Part shown: in pieces, positions 23,193 to 31,392 of the stretch
How the letters are laid out: every line of letters begins with the position of its first letter
Numbering within the stretch: position 1 is the stretch's first letter
Source: JAWBOW01 sp038825775
Lineage (GTDB): Archaea > Nanobdellota > Nanobdellia > Woesearchaeales > WAPY01
Reading direction: 5' to 3'
Assembly (NCBI GenBank): GCA_038825775.1
Contig: JAWBOW010000003.1
Coordinates: forward strand, 1-51,038
Length of the DNA stretch: 51,038 bases
Position numbers and translations under genes: made by a program
The notes under the pieces: model-generated
Told to the model about the DNA's origin: nothing
What the model saw: the letters and a program-made list of their open reading frames with translations, nothing else
The model's database searches: none

Positions 23193-26100
23193 TTATTCTA
23201 AAATTATTGACGGCTTTCCAGGTAAGGCTTGTTTTGCCTTTTCGTGAGTTGTTTTTTCTTCTAACTCGATTGTTATTTCTAAATTAAATGCTTGCTTTAT
23301 AGAATCCTTTTCTTCCTCAAGAATTTGAATTTCGTCTTCTTGAGTTATTTTATTTTTTAATAGTAGTTGTGGGTTTCTTAAAACCTTTTCAACAATTGTT
23401 GAAATCTCTTTAGCATTATATTTTTCTTTCTGCTTACTAATTTCTTTCATTATTTCAGAAATGTTTCTTGTCTTTTGAATTATTAGTGCTAATTCTTCAA
23501 ATAAGCTGTACTTCCAAGAACTTGCAACTATTATCCTTGCTCTTTTTATGTTCGGATTTTTCTTTTTTGCTAACTCAAGAACTTGTTTAAAGTCGTATTT
23601 GATCTTTGTAAGTAGTTCGTATAGTTCTTCTATTTTGTGATTAATGAGTTTTTCATCAGGAACAGGCCATTTTTCAATACTAACAAAGTTTTCTCTTAAG
23701 ATCAAACTCCAAACTTCTTCACAAACATGTGGAATAAATGGTGCTAAAAGAAGGTTGATCTTTTCAATAGCATATGCTAAAACATCCTTTCTTAATTTGT
23801 CCTTATTCTTTAATACTTCCTCAAAAAATAAGATTATGTTTTGTAATGCAATATTCAATTCAAATCTTTCTATTAGTTCTGTTGTTTCTCTTATTAGGTT
23901 GTTTGTTTTTGAAAGGAAATACTTTTCTTTGCTACTTAAATTATTAAGTGTGATTTTGTTTTTGAGTTGTTTTAAATCATCTTTGTTTTCCCTTACAAAA
24001 ATCAAGTATTTTTTTAAGAACTTATAAACATTATCAACTCCCTCATCACTCCACTCTAATTCTTTCTCAGGAGAAGCTGCTAGTAGTATAAACATTCTTG
24101 CAGTGTCTGGCCCGTATTTTTCTATTATGTCTCCGGGATCAACAACATTTCCTTTTGACTTTGACATTACCTCTCCATTCTTTAAAACCATTCCTTGAGT
24201 CAACAATTTCTTAAAGGGTTCGTCAACTTTAACAAGTCCTAAGTCCCTTAACGCTTTTGTGAAGAATCTTGAATACAAGAGATGAAGTATGGCGTGTTCT
24301 ATACCACCAATGTATTGGTCGACAGGCATCCAATAATCAACCTTTTCCTTTTCAAATGGTGAATTGTTGTTTTTTGGATCACAATACCTTAAAAAATACC
24401 ATGAAGAATCAACAAAAGTGTCCATTGTATCTGTTTCCCTCTTTGCTTCTTTTCCACAAATAGGGCATTTTGCTTTTACAAATGTTTTTGACGTTTCAAT
24501 AGGGTTTCCTTCTCCAGTAAAAACAACATCTTCTGGCAACAAAACAGGTAATTCTTCATAACGAACTGGGTTATAACCGTGTTCGTCACAATAAACAAAG
24601 GGTATTGGTGTGCCCCAATACCTTTGCCTACTTATTAACCAATCTCTCAGCTTATAATTTATTGTTTTTCTTCCAATACCTTTTTCTTCAAAGTATTTTA
24701 TTATTTTATCAATAGCTTCGCTGCTTTTTAGTCCAGAAAATTCTCCTGAATTTATTAGTATGCCTTCTCCAGCATATGCTTTTTCTTTACCCAAAAACCT
24801 TAAAATTCCTATTTTGTTGTGTTCTTGAGTTATTTTTTCAAGAGCTTCTTCTTCTGAAAGCCAAATTATTTGGTGTTCTGAAATTTTATTCCTATCAAAG
24901 TTTTGTTGTTTTTCATCAACTAATTCTAACAAAACCGGTTGGTCTAATCTTTTTACATAAACTTTTTTGTTCTCTAGATAATAATGATATTCTATTTCTG
25001 TCCCGAGCTTTTTAACAAACTTTGTTTTGTAACCAGTTTCTTCAAAAAATTTTTTAACAGCTTTTTCTTCAATAATTTCTCCTTCTTCAACATTATAAAT
25101 AAAAGGGGATATGTGATTGGAATCGTTAGATTTTATTAACAAAAATTTATTATCGTTTTTTCTTTGAACAACTATTGAAATTGTTCTTTCAAACACCTCG
25201 TTTTCATTGATTGTTCCAAATACAGGCCTTACTACTTGTCTAATTTCTAAATTGTATTTTTTTGCAAAATCAAAATCTCTTTGGTCGTGAGCAGGAACAC
25301 CCATTATTATTCCTGTTCCATAATCCATAAGAACGAAATTGGCAACATAAATTGGTATTTTCTCATTTGTTAAAGGATTTATTGCATACCTTCCAATAAA
25401 AATTCCTTCTTTTTCCTTTTCTTCTGAAGATCTTTCTGTTTTTTCTTCTAACATTACCTTTCTAGCAAACTCAAAAACTTCCTTTTCATATTTTGTTTTT
25501 CTAACTAGTTCTTCAACTATTGGGTGTTCAGGAGCCATTACTAAAAATGTAGCTCCGAATATTGTGTCTGGTCTTGTTGTGAAAACCTCAACTTCCTTGT
25601 TTAAACCGTCTATCTTGAATTTAATTAAAGCCCCCTCACTCTTTCCAATCCAATTTTTTTGCATAATCTTTACTTTTTCAGGCCAGTCGAGTTTGTCCAA
25701 ATCATTTAAGAGTTCTTCAGCATAAGCGGTTATTTTTAAAAACCATTGTTCTATATGTTTTATTTCAACTTTTGAACTGCAACGCCAACACCTTGTGTTT
25801 ATGACTTGTTCGTTTGCAAGAACCGTTCCGCACTTAGGACACCAGTTTACAGGAGATTTTTTTCTATAAACCAAGCCATTTTCATAGAATTTTATGAAGA
25901 TCCATTGGTTCCACTTATAATATTCTGGCTTATAAGTCGCTACTTCTCTGCTCCAATCATAGCTGAAACCCAATTCTTTCTGCTGCTCTTTCATCAAATT
26001 TATGCAATTCTCAGTCCAAACTTTTGGGTTTGTCTTGTTTTTTATTGCTGCGTTCTCTGCAGGAAGTCCAAAAGCATCATAGCCCATAGGGTATAAAACA

Positions 26101-26330
26101 TTAAAGCCTTGCATTCTCTTAAACCTTGCATAACAATCGCCGATTGTGTAATTTCTAACATGTCCCATGTGTAGTTTTCCAGAAGGATAAGGGTACATTT
26201 CTAAGCAGTAGAATTTTTTCTTTTCTGGGTCTTCTTTAACCTCAAAAATCCTTTTTTCCTCCCACTTCTTCTGCCACTTCTTAGCTATTTCCTTAAAATT
26301 TATTTCTTTATTGTCTTGTTCTGTAACCAC
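23193..26330 (-). CDS. leuS: Leucyl-tRNA synthetase, bacterial type, with Nudix-like insertion
   Basis: Class I synthetase charging tRNA-Leu, 1045 aa. The core is bacterial-type: HMGHVRNYTIGD near residue 55 (HIGH site), YPMGYDAFGLPAENAA, a zinc-type CPKCG...CWRC (about 175-200) and VMSKSKGN (near 725). The CP1 editing domain has TTRPDTIFGATF and GVPAHDQRDFDFA. Between RQVVRPV and GEGILINSG lies an extra ~130-residue domain (about 383-512) resembling a Nudix fold, with a degenerate Nudix box ending AVKKFFEETGY. The start is GTG 26330, five bases after AGGTGG; a GTG at 26339 overlaps that site. Bacterial origin suggests ancient transfer. Confidence 0.93.
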   Translation of the reverse strand: MVTEQDNKEINFKEIAKKWQKKWEEKRIFEVKEDPEKKKFYCLEMYPYPSGKLHMGHVRNYTIGDCYARFKRMQGFNVLYPMGYDAFGLPAENAAIKNKTNPKVWTENCINLMKEQQKELGFSYDWSREVATYKPEYYKWNQWIFIKFYENGLVYRKKSPVNWCPKCGTVLANEQVINTRCWRCSSKVEIKHIEQWFLKITAYAEELLNDLDKLDWPEKVKIMQKNWIGKSEGALIKFKIDGLNKEVEVFTTRPDTIFGATFLVMAPEHPIVEELVRKTKYEKEVFEFARKVMLEEKTERSSEEKEKEGIFIGRYAINPLTNEKIPIYVANFVLMDYGTGIIMGVPAHDQRDFDFAKKYNLEIRQVVRPVFGTINENEVFERTISIVVQRKNDNKFLLIKSNDSNHISPFIYNVEEGEIIEEKAVKKFFEETGYKTKFVKKLGTEIEYHYYLENKKVYVKRLDQPVLLELVDEKQQNFDRNKISEHQIIWLSEEEALEKITQEHNKIGILRFLGKEKAYAGEGILINSGEFSGLKSSEAIDKIIKYFEEKGIGRKTINYKLRDWLISRQRYWGTPIPFVYCDEHGYNPVRYEELPVLLPEDVVFTGEGNPIETSKTFVKAKCPICGKEAKRETDTMDTFVDSSWYFLRYCDPKNNNSPFEKEKVDYWMPVDQYIGGIEHAILHLLYSRFFTKALRDLGLVKVDEPFKKLLTQGMVLKNGEVMSKSKGNVVDPGDIIEKYGPDTARMFILLAASPEKELEWSDEGVDNVYKFLKKYLIFVRENKDDLKQLKNKITLNNLSSKEKYFLSKTNNLIRETTELIERFELNIALQNIILFFEEVLKNKDKLRKDVLAYAIEKINLLLAPFIPHVCEEVWSLILRENFVSIEKWPVPDEKLINHKIEELYELLTKIKYDFKQVLELAKKKNPNIKRARIIVASSWKYSLFEELALIIQKTRNISEIMKEISKQKEKYNAKEISTIVEKVLRNPQLLLKNKITQEDEIQILEEEKDSIKQAFNLEITIELEEKTTHEKAKQALPGKPSIILE

Positions 26331-26446
26331 AAAAACCACCTGATTGTTTAATAATAATTTTTTAATGAAGAGGAGTTGAATAAATGAGGTTATAGTATGT
26401 TGTATATTTAAATTTTTTATTTTTAAATTTTTGAGTAACCAAAAGA

Positions 26447-26455
26447 TTTTAAAAT
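26447..26455 (+). promoter_or_regulatory. TATA box for guaA
   Basis: TTTTAAAAT centred 25 bases before the ATG at 26476. It lies inside a longer open frame, which is a reason to prefer the later start. Confidence 0.5.
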
Positions 26456-26475
26456 TTAATTCTATTTTTTTGATT

Positions 26476-28002
26476 ATGGTTGTTGAGAAAATAGTTATTA
26501 TAGATTTTGGAAGTCAATACACTAATTTGATTTTGAGGAGGATAAAAGAGTTGGGAGTTCATGCTGAAATAGTTTCTCCAAATGATTACTTCTTTGCTGG
26601 AAAAAAATATGTTAAGGGAATAATTTTGTCTGGAAGTGCTCTTTCTGTTTATGACAAAAAATCTCCTAAAATTGATAAGAAGATTTTAAATTTTGATATT
26701 CCTGTTTTGGGAATATGTTATGGTTCTCAATTGATCGCTTATTTAGAAAAAGGAGTTGTTGTTAGGGGAGAAAAGGGAGAATACGGAAAGTGCAGTATAA
26801 AATTAATCAGGAGTAGTGTTTTGTTCAGAGGGATAAATAAAAAATTCTTTGTTTGGATGAGCCATCAAGACATAATTAAAGAACTTCCTAAAAATTATGA
26901 GGTTGTTGCTTTGAGCGAGAACAAAATAATTGCTGCTTTTGAGAATAAGAAAAAGAAGATATTTGCTGTTCAATTCCACCCAGAAGTTGTTCATACAGAA
27001 TTTGGAGTTGATATTCTAAAAAATTTTGTTTTTAATATTTGTGGTTTGAAAAAAACAAGAATAGATTATGATTTAAAACAAGAAATATTTGATGAGATAA
27101 AAAGAGTTTTAAATGGTAAAAAGGCAATAATTGGTTTGTCAGGCGGTGTTGATTCTTCAACAGCTGCTTTAATGGTGAATAAGGTTATTGGTAAAAACCT
27201 AATCTGTGTTTTTGTTGATACTGGACTTGTGAGGAAAAATGATAAGGAATTCTTAAAAAGAGAATTTTCAAAGTATAATCTTAATTTTAGAATTGTTAAT
27301 GCAAAGAATAGATTTTTAAAAGCACTAAAAGGCGTTAAGGATCCTGAAAAAAAGAGAAGAATTATTGGCAAATTGTTTGTTAAAATTTTTGAAGAAATTG
27401 CTGTTAAAGAAAAGGCAGAGTTTTTGATTCAAGGAACAATTTATTCTGACAGGATTGAGAGTGGTTTAACAAGGTTCTCTTCAAAAATAAAGAGTCATCA
27501 TAATGTTGGTGGGCTGCCAAAAAAAACAAAATTAAGGATTTACGAGCCGTTAAGGAATTTGTACAAGGACGAGGTTAGAAAGATTGCTAGAGAGATTGGC
27601 TTGTCTGATAAAATAATAAAAAGGCATGTTTTTCCAGGTCCCGGACTTGCAATAAGAATTTTGGGAGAGGTTACCGAAGAAAAATTGAGTATTATAAAAA
27701 AAGCAAACTTTATAGTTGAGGAAGAGCTTAAAAAATCAGGTTTTTATGATAAAGTTTGGATGGGTTTTGCTGTTTTATTGCCGGTAAAATCAACAGGGAT
27801 AAAGGGTGATTCAAGACATTACGGTTATGCTGTTGTATTGAGAATTGTTGAATCAAAGGATGGAATGACTGCTAATTTTTCAAGAATTCCTTATTCTGTT
27901 TTGGAAAGAATCTCAACAAGAATAACTAATGAGATCAAAAAGGTTAATAGGGTTGTTTATGATATCACAAACAAACCTCCTGCAACAATGGAGTGGGAAT
28001 AA
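26476..28002 (+). CDS. guaA: GMP synthase, fused glutaminase and ATP-pyrophosphatase
   Basis: Converts XMP to GMP using glutamine. The N-terminal class I amidotransferase has the nucleophile in GICYGSQL (Cys81) and the His-Glu pair in VQFHPEV. The synthetase domain has the PP-loop SGGVDSSTAA, then PGPGLAIRI and the C-terminal KPPATMEWE. Start set to ATG 26476 (MVVEKIVIIDFGSQY), leaderless with a TATA box 25 bases upstream; 45 bases of open frame before it overlap the promoter. 508 aa. Many archaea encode the two halves separately, so the fused form is notable. Confidence 0.95.
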   Translation: MVVEKIVIIDFGSQYTNLILRRIKELGVHAEIVSPNDYFFAGKKYVKGIILSGSALSVYDKKSPKIDKKILNFDIPVLGICYGSQLIAYLEKGVVVRGEKGEYGKCSIKLIRSSVLFRGINKKFFVWMSHQDIIKELPKNYEVVALSENKIIAAFENKKKKIFAVQFHPEVVHTEFGVDILKNFVFNICGLKKTRIDYDLKQEIFDEIKRVLNGKKAIIGLSGGVDSSTAALMVNKVIGKNLICVFVDTGLVRKNDKEFLKREFSKYNLNFRIVNAKNRFLKALKGVKDPEKKRRIIGKLFVKIFEEIAVKEKAEFLIQGTIYSDRIESGLTRFSSKIKSHHNVGGLPKKTKLRIYEPLRNLYKDEVRKIAREIGLSDKIIKRHVFPGPGLAIRILGEVTEEKLSIIKKANFIVEEELKKSGFYDKVWMGFAVLLPVKSTGIKGDSRHYGYAVVLRIVESKDGMTANFSRIPYSVLERISTRITNEIKKVNRVVYDITNKPPATMEWE

Positions 28003-28044
28003 AAAAAGAAAAATTTTATTAAAGAGTAGTTTTTTGTGTTTGTT

Positions 28045-28605
28045 ATGATAGAAAAAAATATTGAAAGGATTTGGGTTTCTTATAGTGAGATACACAACTT
28101 AGTGAGAATTGGTTGTGAGATTGTTGTAAAAAATTATAATTATGTTCCGGATTTTCTGGTAGGAATAAGTGGTGGTGGTTTGATGCCTGTTCGTCTTGCA
28201 AAAACATTTTTAAAAGAATATTCTGGAATGGAAATTCCAATTTATGTTATTGGAATTTCTAATTATGATTCTAATAATAATCAATTACCAGAACCAAGAA
28301 TAACTCAAGGTTTGGATGAAAAAATAAGAGAAGAGGTTAAGGGAAAAAAGGTTTTATTAGTTGATGAGGTTGATGATACTAGAAAAACTCTTGAAAAGGC
28401 CTCTAACTATTTGTTGGACTTGAAGGTTGATAAGTTAAAGATTTTGGTAATTCACTCTAAAGAAAAGGAAAAACAAGGAAAACTGCCAGAAGGTGTTGAT
28501 TTATACTTTGTTAAAAAAATACCTGATGTTTGGGTGAACTATCAATGGGATTTTAAGGAATTGTTTGATTATGAAAAACAAAAAGAAAACCTAAAAGTAA
28601 AATAA
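28045..28605 (+). CDS. Purine phosphoribosyltransferase (HGPRT/XGPRT-like)
   Basis: 186-aa type I phosphoribosyltransferase. The PRPP loop is KKVLLVDEVDDTRKTL; upstream DFLVGISGGGLMPVRLA gives the PPi loop. The downstream VWVNYQWDFKE matches xanthine/hypoxanthine-guanine salvage enzymes. ATG 28045 is preferred over a GTG nine bases upstream. It follows guaA on the same strand by 42 bases, which groups two purine nucleotide genes and suggests salvage of guanine/xanthine/hypoxanthine. Confidence 0.85.
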   Translation: MIEKNIERIWVSYSEIHNLVRIGCEIVVKNYNYVPDFLVGISGGGLMPVRLAKTFLKEYSGMEIPIYVIGISNYDSNNNQLPEPRITQGLDEKIREEVKGKKVLLVDEVDDTRKTLEKASNYLLDLKVDKLKILVIHSKEKEKQGKLPEGVDLYFVKKIPDVWVNYQWDFKELFDYEKQKENLKVK

Positions 28606-28613
28606 TAAAAGAA

Positions 28614-28808
28614 TTATTTCTTGAATTTTGCGATTTCGTCAATTAAATCAACATGTCCTAAGAACATTGCCCTACAACAGTATCTTTCAAGTCCTAGATC
28701 GTCAAGAACCTTTTTTTTGTCTTCTCCAGAACTTACCCTTTTTTTGTATTCTTCCCAAAGATGAGCTATTGGTTTTCCACAACTAAAGCACCTTATTGGG
28801 ATTATCAT
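28614..28808 (-). CDS. rpoN: DNA-directed RNA polymerase subunit N (Rpb10)
   Basis: 64-aa zinc-binding subunit that bridges RpoB and RpoD/L in the archaeal polymerase. RCFSCGKP and YCCRAMFLGH supply the four zinc cysteines (the atypical CFSC/CC pattern). ATG 28808 sits five bases after GGTGAT, a perfect ribosome binding site overlapping the end of the S9 gene; upstream open frame is ignored. Last gene of the S13 operon. Confidence 0.96.
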   Translation of the reverse strand: MIIPIRCFSCGKPIAHLWEEYKKRVSSGEDKKKVLDDLGLERYCCRAMFLGHVDLIDEIAKFKK

Positions 28809-28812
28809 AAAA

Positions 28813-29208
28813 TCACCTGTATGATTTTTGCCTTTTTGCACGGGCTCTTCCGTGAGTTCCTGGTTTTTTCGTTTCTTTTCTTCTCACATCAGAAACCAAG
28901 AATGTTCTATCATAAGCTAAGAATTTTTCTTTAAGCGACGGCTCAAATTCAACCAATGCTTTTGAAAGGGCTGTTCTAACCGCTTCTGCCCTGCTTATAA
29001 CCCCTCCTCCTTTTACATTAATATCAACATCAACTTTTTTAACAACATCCCCTGCTAGCATTAGGGCTTCTTGAATTTTTAAATTTGCTATTTTTGGAGT
29101 TATAAGATTAACTAGAACCCCATTTACTTTTATTACTCCCTTACCTTCTTTTAAAGTTGCCCTTGCAATGGCTGTTTTTCTCTTTCCTGATGTTTGAATG
29201 ACTTGCAT
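28813..29208 (-). CDS. rps9: Ribosomal protein S9 (uS9)
   Basis: Small-subunit protein whose C-terminal tail reaches the P-site tRNA. SGKRKTAIARATLKEGKG and the basic tail KKPGTHGRARAKRQKSYR are definitive. 131 aa. AAGGTG lies upstream of ATG 29208. Sits between L13 and RpoN as in other archaea. Confidence 0.96.
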   Translation of the reverse strand: MQVIQTSGKRKTAIARATLKEGKGVIKVNGVLVNLITPKIANLKIQEALMLAGDVVKKVDVDINVKGGGVISRAEAVRTALSKALVEFEPSLKEKFLAYDRTFLVSDVRRKETKKPGTHGRARAKRQKSYR

Positions 29209-29220
29209 GAGTTACACCTT

Positions 29221-29649
29221 TTAAACTTCTATGTTGCCTAATAATTTTGAAAGTTCTTTAAGAGTTATGAATTTTGTGTTGGGAAGTTTTTCTATGCTAA
29301 ACTTTTCTAATTCTTTTATGTTTGCAATATTTTTCTGGTTTATATGTTCAGGAACTCCTGAATAGCATTTCAAATTTTTTAGTGCTTTTACACCCTTTTC
29401 TTGCTTGTGAGGAAGCATTCCCTTTATTGTTCTCTTCATTATAGCTTCTGGTCTTCTTGAGAAGAAAGGTCCTTTTCTTGGAGAACCCCTAAGGAATTTT
29501 GTTTTGTATTTTTCAAGCACAACATTTTTGTTACCAGAGATTACTGCTTTTTCACAATTTATTATTTCTATTTTTTCCCCTAACAAAAGTTTTTTTGCAG
29601 CATAACTTGCAATTCTTCCCAAGATTAAATTTTCAGCGTTTATTATCAT
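29221..29649 (-). CDS. rpl13: Ribosomal protein L13 (uL13)
   Basis: Large-subunit protein, 142 aa. Recognised by AENLILGRIASYAAKKLLLG, FLRGSPRKGPFFSRRPEAI and RTIKGMLPHKQEKGVKALKN. One base separates its ATG from the end of L18e, so translation is probably coupled. Confidence 0.96.
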   Translation of the reverse strand: MIINAENLILGRIASYAAKKLLLGEKIEIINCEKAVISGNKNVVLEKYKTKFLRGSPRKGPFFSRRPEAIMKRTIKGMLPHKQEKGVKALKNLKCYSGVPEHINQKNIANIKELEKFSIEKLPNTKFITLKELSKLLGNIEV

Positions 29650-29650
29650 T

Positions 29651-30019
29651 TTAACCTATTATTCTTATGTTTTTTGTATTGTTTATTAATTCTTGATTTT
29701 TTATTAATTCTTTTAGAGTCATTACTTTACTTCCTGAATCATTTATTTTTTTAATTGCCTGTTTTGAGAATGAAAATGCTGCGACTGTTATCTTATGATT
29801 TAAACTTCCAGAGGATAATACTTTTCCAGGAACTATTATTAATTCTCCATCCTTACAAAACCTGTTTATTCTCGAAACATTAACAATTCTTCTCTTTCTT
29901 GTGGGCTTTTCAAGTGTTAATGCTATGCTCTTCCAAATACTCTTGTTTGTTTTGTATGAAAGTAATTTGAGTTCTTTGATAATGCTTATAAGTTCCTCAT
30001 TTGTTTTTTTTGTTTTCAT
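29651..30019 (-). CDS. rpl18e: Ribosomal protein L18e (eL18)
   Basis: Archaeal/eukaryotic large-subunit protein, 122 aa. NVSRINRFCKDGELIIVPGK and KITVAAFSFSKQAIKKI are characteristic. Its ATG is 28 bases after the 3' end of tRNA-Leu, so processing of that tRNA would define the 5' end of this message. Confidence 0.95.
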   Translation of the reverse strand: MKTKKTNEELISIIKELKLLSYKTNKSIWKSIALTLEKPTRKRRIVNVSRINRFCKDGELIIVPGKVLSSGSLNHKITVAAFSFSKQAIKKINDSGSKVMTLKELIKNQELINNTKNIRIIG

Positions 30020-30061
30020 TTTTTCTGTTCTTGAATTTTTGATGTGATGCGGGGGCTGGGA

Positions 30062-30090
30062 ATTTCAAGCTAAGCTTTTTTGCTTAGCTC
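30062..30090 (-). other. tRNA-Leu intron 2, 29 nt, T-loop position 59/60
   Basis: Perfect bulge-helix-bulge: exon TTCA pairs with intron TGAA, flanked by three-base bulges AAG and ATT on opposite strands, and the intron helix AGCTAAGC/GCTTAGCT closes a six-A loop. Cutting after the second base of each bulge leaves a standard TTCAAAT T-loop. Confidence 0.9.
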
Positions 30091-30122
30091 TTTGAACCCA
30101 GGAACCCACTTAGGGACAAGGC

Positions 30123-30147
30123 TTTTAACATTTTTAGCATGATTTGT
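30123..30147 (-). other. tRNA-Leu intron 1, 25 nt, canonical position 37/38
   Basis: Exon TTGA pairs with intron TTAA (one G-U), with three-base bulges GGA and AAG on opposite strands. Cutting after the second bulge base gives G37/G38 and a seven-base anticodon loop. The inner intron helix is weak, so this is a relaxed splice motif. Confidence 0.8.
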
Positions 30148-30190
30148 CCTCAACCTTGCGCATTTGACCAGGCTTTGCTACCCCCGCTAT

Positions 30191-30979
30191 TTATTTTAAG
30201 CATTCAATAAACTCTTCAAATTTTTTGTTTATCTCTTCTATTGCTTGTTCCACAATCTTTTTAGTTGGCAATTGTCCCCAAGATTCTAAATGGAATATAA
30301 ACTCGTCCTCTTTTGGTTCTACTTTTATTGCATTATTCTCGCATTCTTCCTCACATGCTTTGCATAATGTGCATTCTAGTATTTTATCTTCGTCAACAAC
30401 TAATTTTCCATTTTGTATTTTAAAAATCCCTTTTGGACATTTTTCAACACAAACTTTTGGATTTTTTATTTTATCATTGTTGATTTTTATTTCCGCAACA
30501 TTAACATAATAAGCGTGGCCAGGCGCCCATTTCATATGTTCTTTTCCCTTTCCGAGTTGTGCTGTTGCTTCAAGCTCTAATTCTTGTCCTTCCAAAAGTT
30601 TTACAATAATCATTTCTGGATAAACTGGTTTTATTTTTGGGTCTGTTGTTTTTAAATCAGAAGCATAAACTGTTTTTGGACCTTTTACTTTCAACGTTAG
30701 TTTTACTTGACACTTTGCACAACCAGCTCCTTTACAACTACACTCTGTTGGCAAGTTATAAGTTTTTAAATCAGTATATAAGGGTATTAGTCCTAATCTG
30801 TGAGCAATAATTTCATCATAAAGTGCTGAGTCGTTAGTAAAAAATTCAACCTCTTCAATTGCCATTGTTGGCACTTCTTCAATTATTGTTCTTCTCAAAG
30901 TATTAACATAAGCTGTTGGGAATTTTTCTATTAAAAATGAAATTTTTTGATCTTTATTTTCAATAATTTCTACTTTCAT
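30191..30979 (-). CDS. rpoD: DNA-directed RNA polymerase subunit D (Rpb3-like) with Fe-S domain
   Basis: 262-aa assembly subunit of the archaeal polymerase (alpha homologue). The N-terminal dimerisation half has ANTLRRTIIEEVPTMAIEEV (here AYVNTLRRTI) and HRLGLIPL. A cysteine cluster CSCKGAGCAKC occurs in the inserted region. A ferredoxin-like domain follows with CVEKCPKG and CTLCKACEEEC: the second motif plus the CP cysteine can ligate one [4Fe-4S] cluster. The C-terminal helices complete the fold. It follows S11 by two bases and its stop is three bases before tRNA-Leu. Confidence 0.95.
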   Translation of the reverse strand: MKVEIIENKDQKISFLIEKFPTAYVNTLRRTIIEEVPTMAIEEVEFFTNDSALYDEIIAHRLGLIPLYTDLKTYNLPTECSCKGAGCAKCQVKLTLKVKGPKTVYASDLKTTDPKIKPVYPEMIIVKLLEGQELELEATAQLGKGKEHMKWAPGHAYYVNVAEIKINNDKIKNPKVCVEKCPKGIFKIQNGKLVVDEDKILECTLCKACEEECENNAIKVEPKEDEFIFHLESWGQLPTKKIVEQAIEEINKKFEEFIECLK

Positions 30980-30981
30980 TT

Positions 30982-31392
30982 TTAAACTCTCCTTCCTCTT
31001 TTTCCTCCTCTTTTTCTACAACCGCCGTGAGGAATAGGAGTTGTGTCCTCAATAATTCCTATTTTAAAACCCATTCTTGAAAGAGTTCTTATTGCAGCTT
31101 GGGCTCCTGGGCCAGGACTTGTTGGCCCATTATGGCCTCCTGGGGCTCTAATTCTTATGTGTAATGCATTTACTCCCTTATCCATAGCTGCTCTTGCAGC
31201 TATCTTTGCAGCCATCATAGCTGCTGTTGGACTACTCTCTAGTCTTTGTTGTTTAACAACCATTCCACCAGACGCTCTTGCTATTGTTTCTGCACCTGAA
31301 AGGTCTGTTATGTGAATGATGGTATTATTGTATGATGAATATATGTGAGCAATTCCCCACCTTATTTTTTGATTTTGTTTTTCCTCACTCAT
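30982..31392 (-). CDS. rps11: Ribosomal protein S11 (uS11)
   Basis: 136-aa small-subunit platform protein. IHITDLSGAETIARASGGM, APGGHNGPTSPGPGAQAAI and DTTPIPHGGCRKRGGKRGRR are definitive. Its ATG overlaps the end of S4 by eight bases, indicating coupled translation. Confidence 0.97.
   Translation of the reverse strand: MSEEKQNQKIRWGIAHIYSSYNNTIIHITDLSGAETIARASGGMVVKQQRLESSPTAAMMAAKIAARAAMDKGVNALHIRIRAPGGHNGPTSPGPGAQAAIRTLSRMGFKIGIIEDTTPIPHGGCRKRGGKRGRRV

Larger units (their letters stand above)
30048..30187 (-). tRNA. tRNA-Leu(GAG) with two introns
   Basis: Folds as a type II tRNA when two introns are removed (86 nt mature). Acceptor GCGGGGG pairs with CCCCCGC plus discriminator A; D-stem GCA/TGC; anticodon stem CAAGG/CCTTG with loop TTGAGGG (anticodon GAG, Leu); variable arm with CCC/GGG; T-stem CTGGG/CCCAG with loop TTCAAAT. 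CCA is not encoded. Introns sit at 30123-30147 (37/38) and 30062-30090 (59/60). The gene lies three bases after the rpoD stop and 28 bases before L18e, on the same strand, so it is surely in the operon transcript. Confidence 0.92.
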
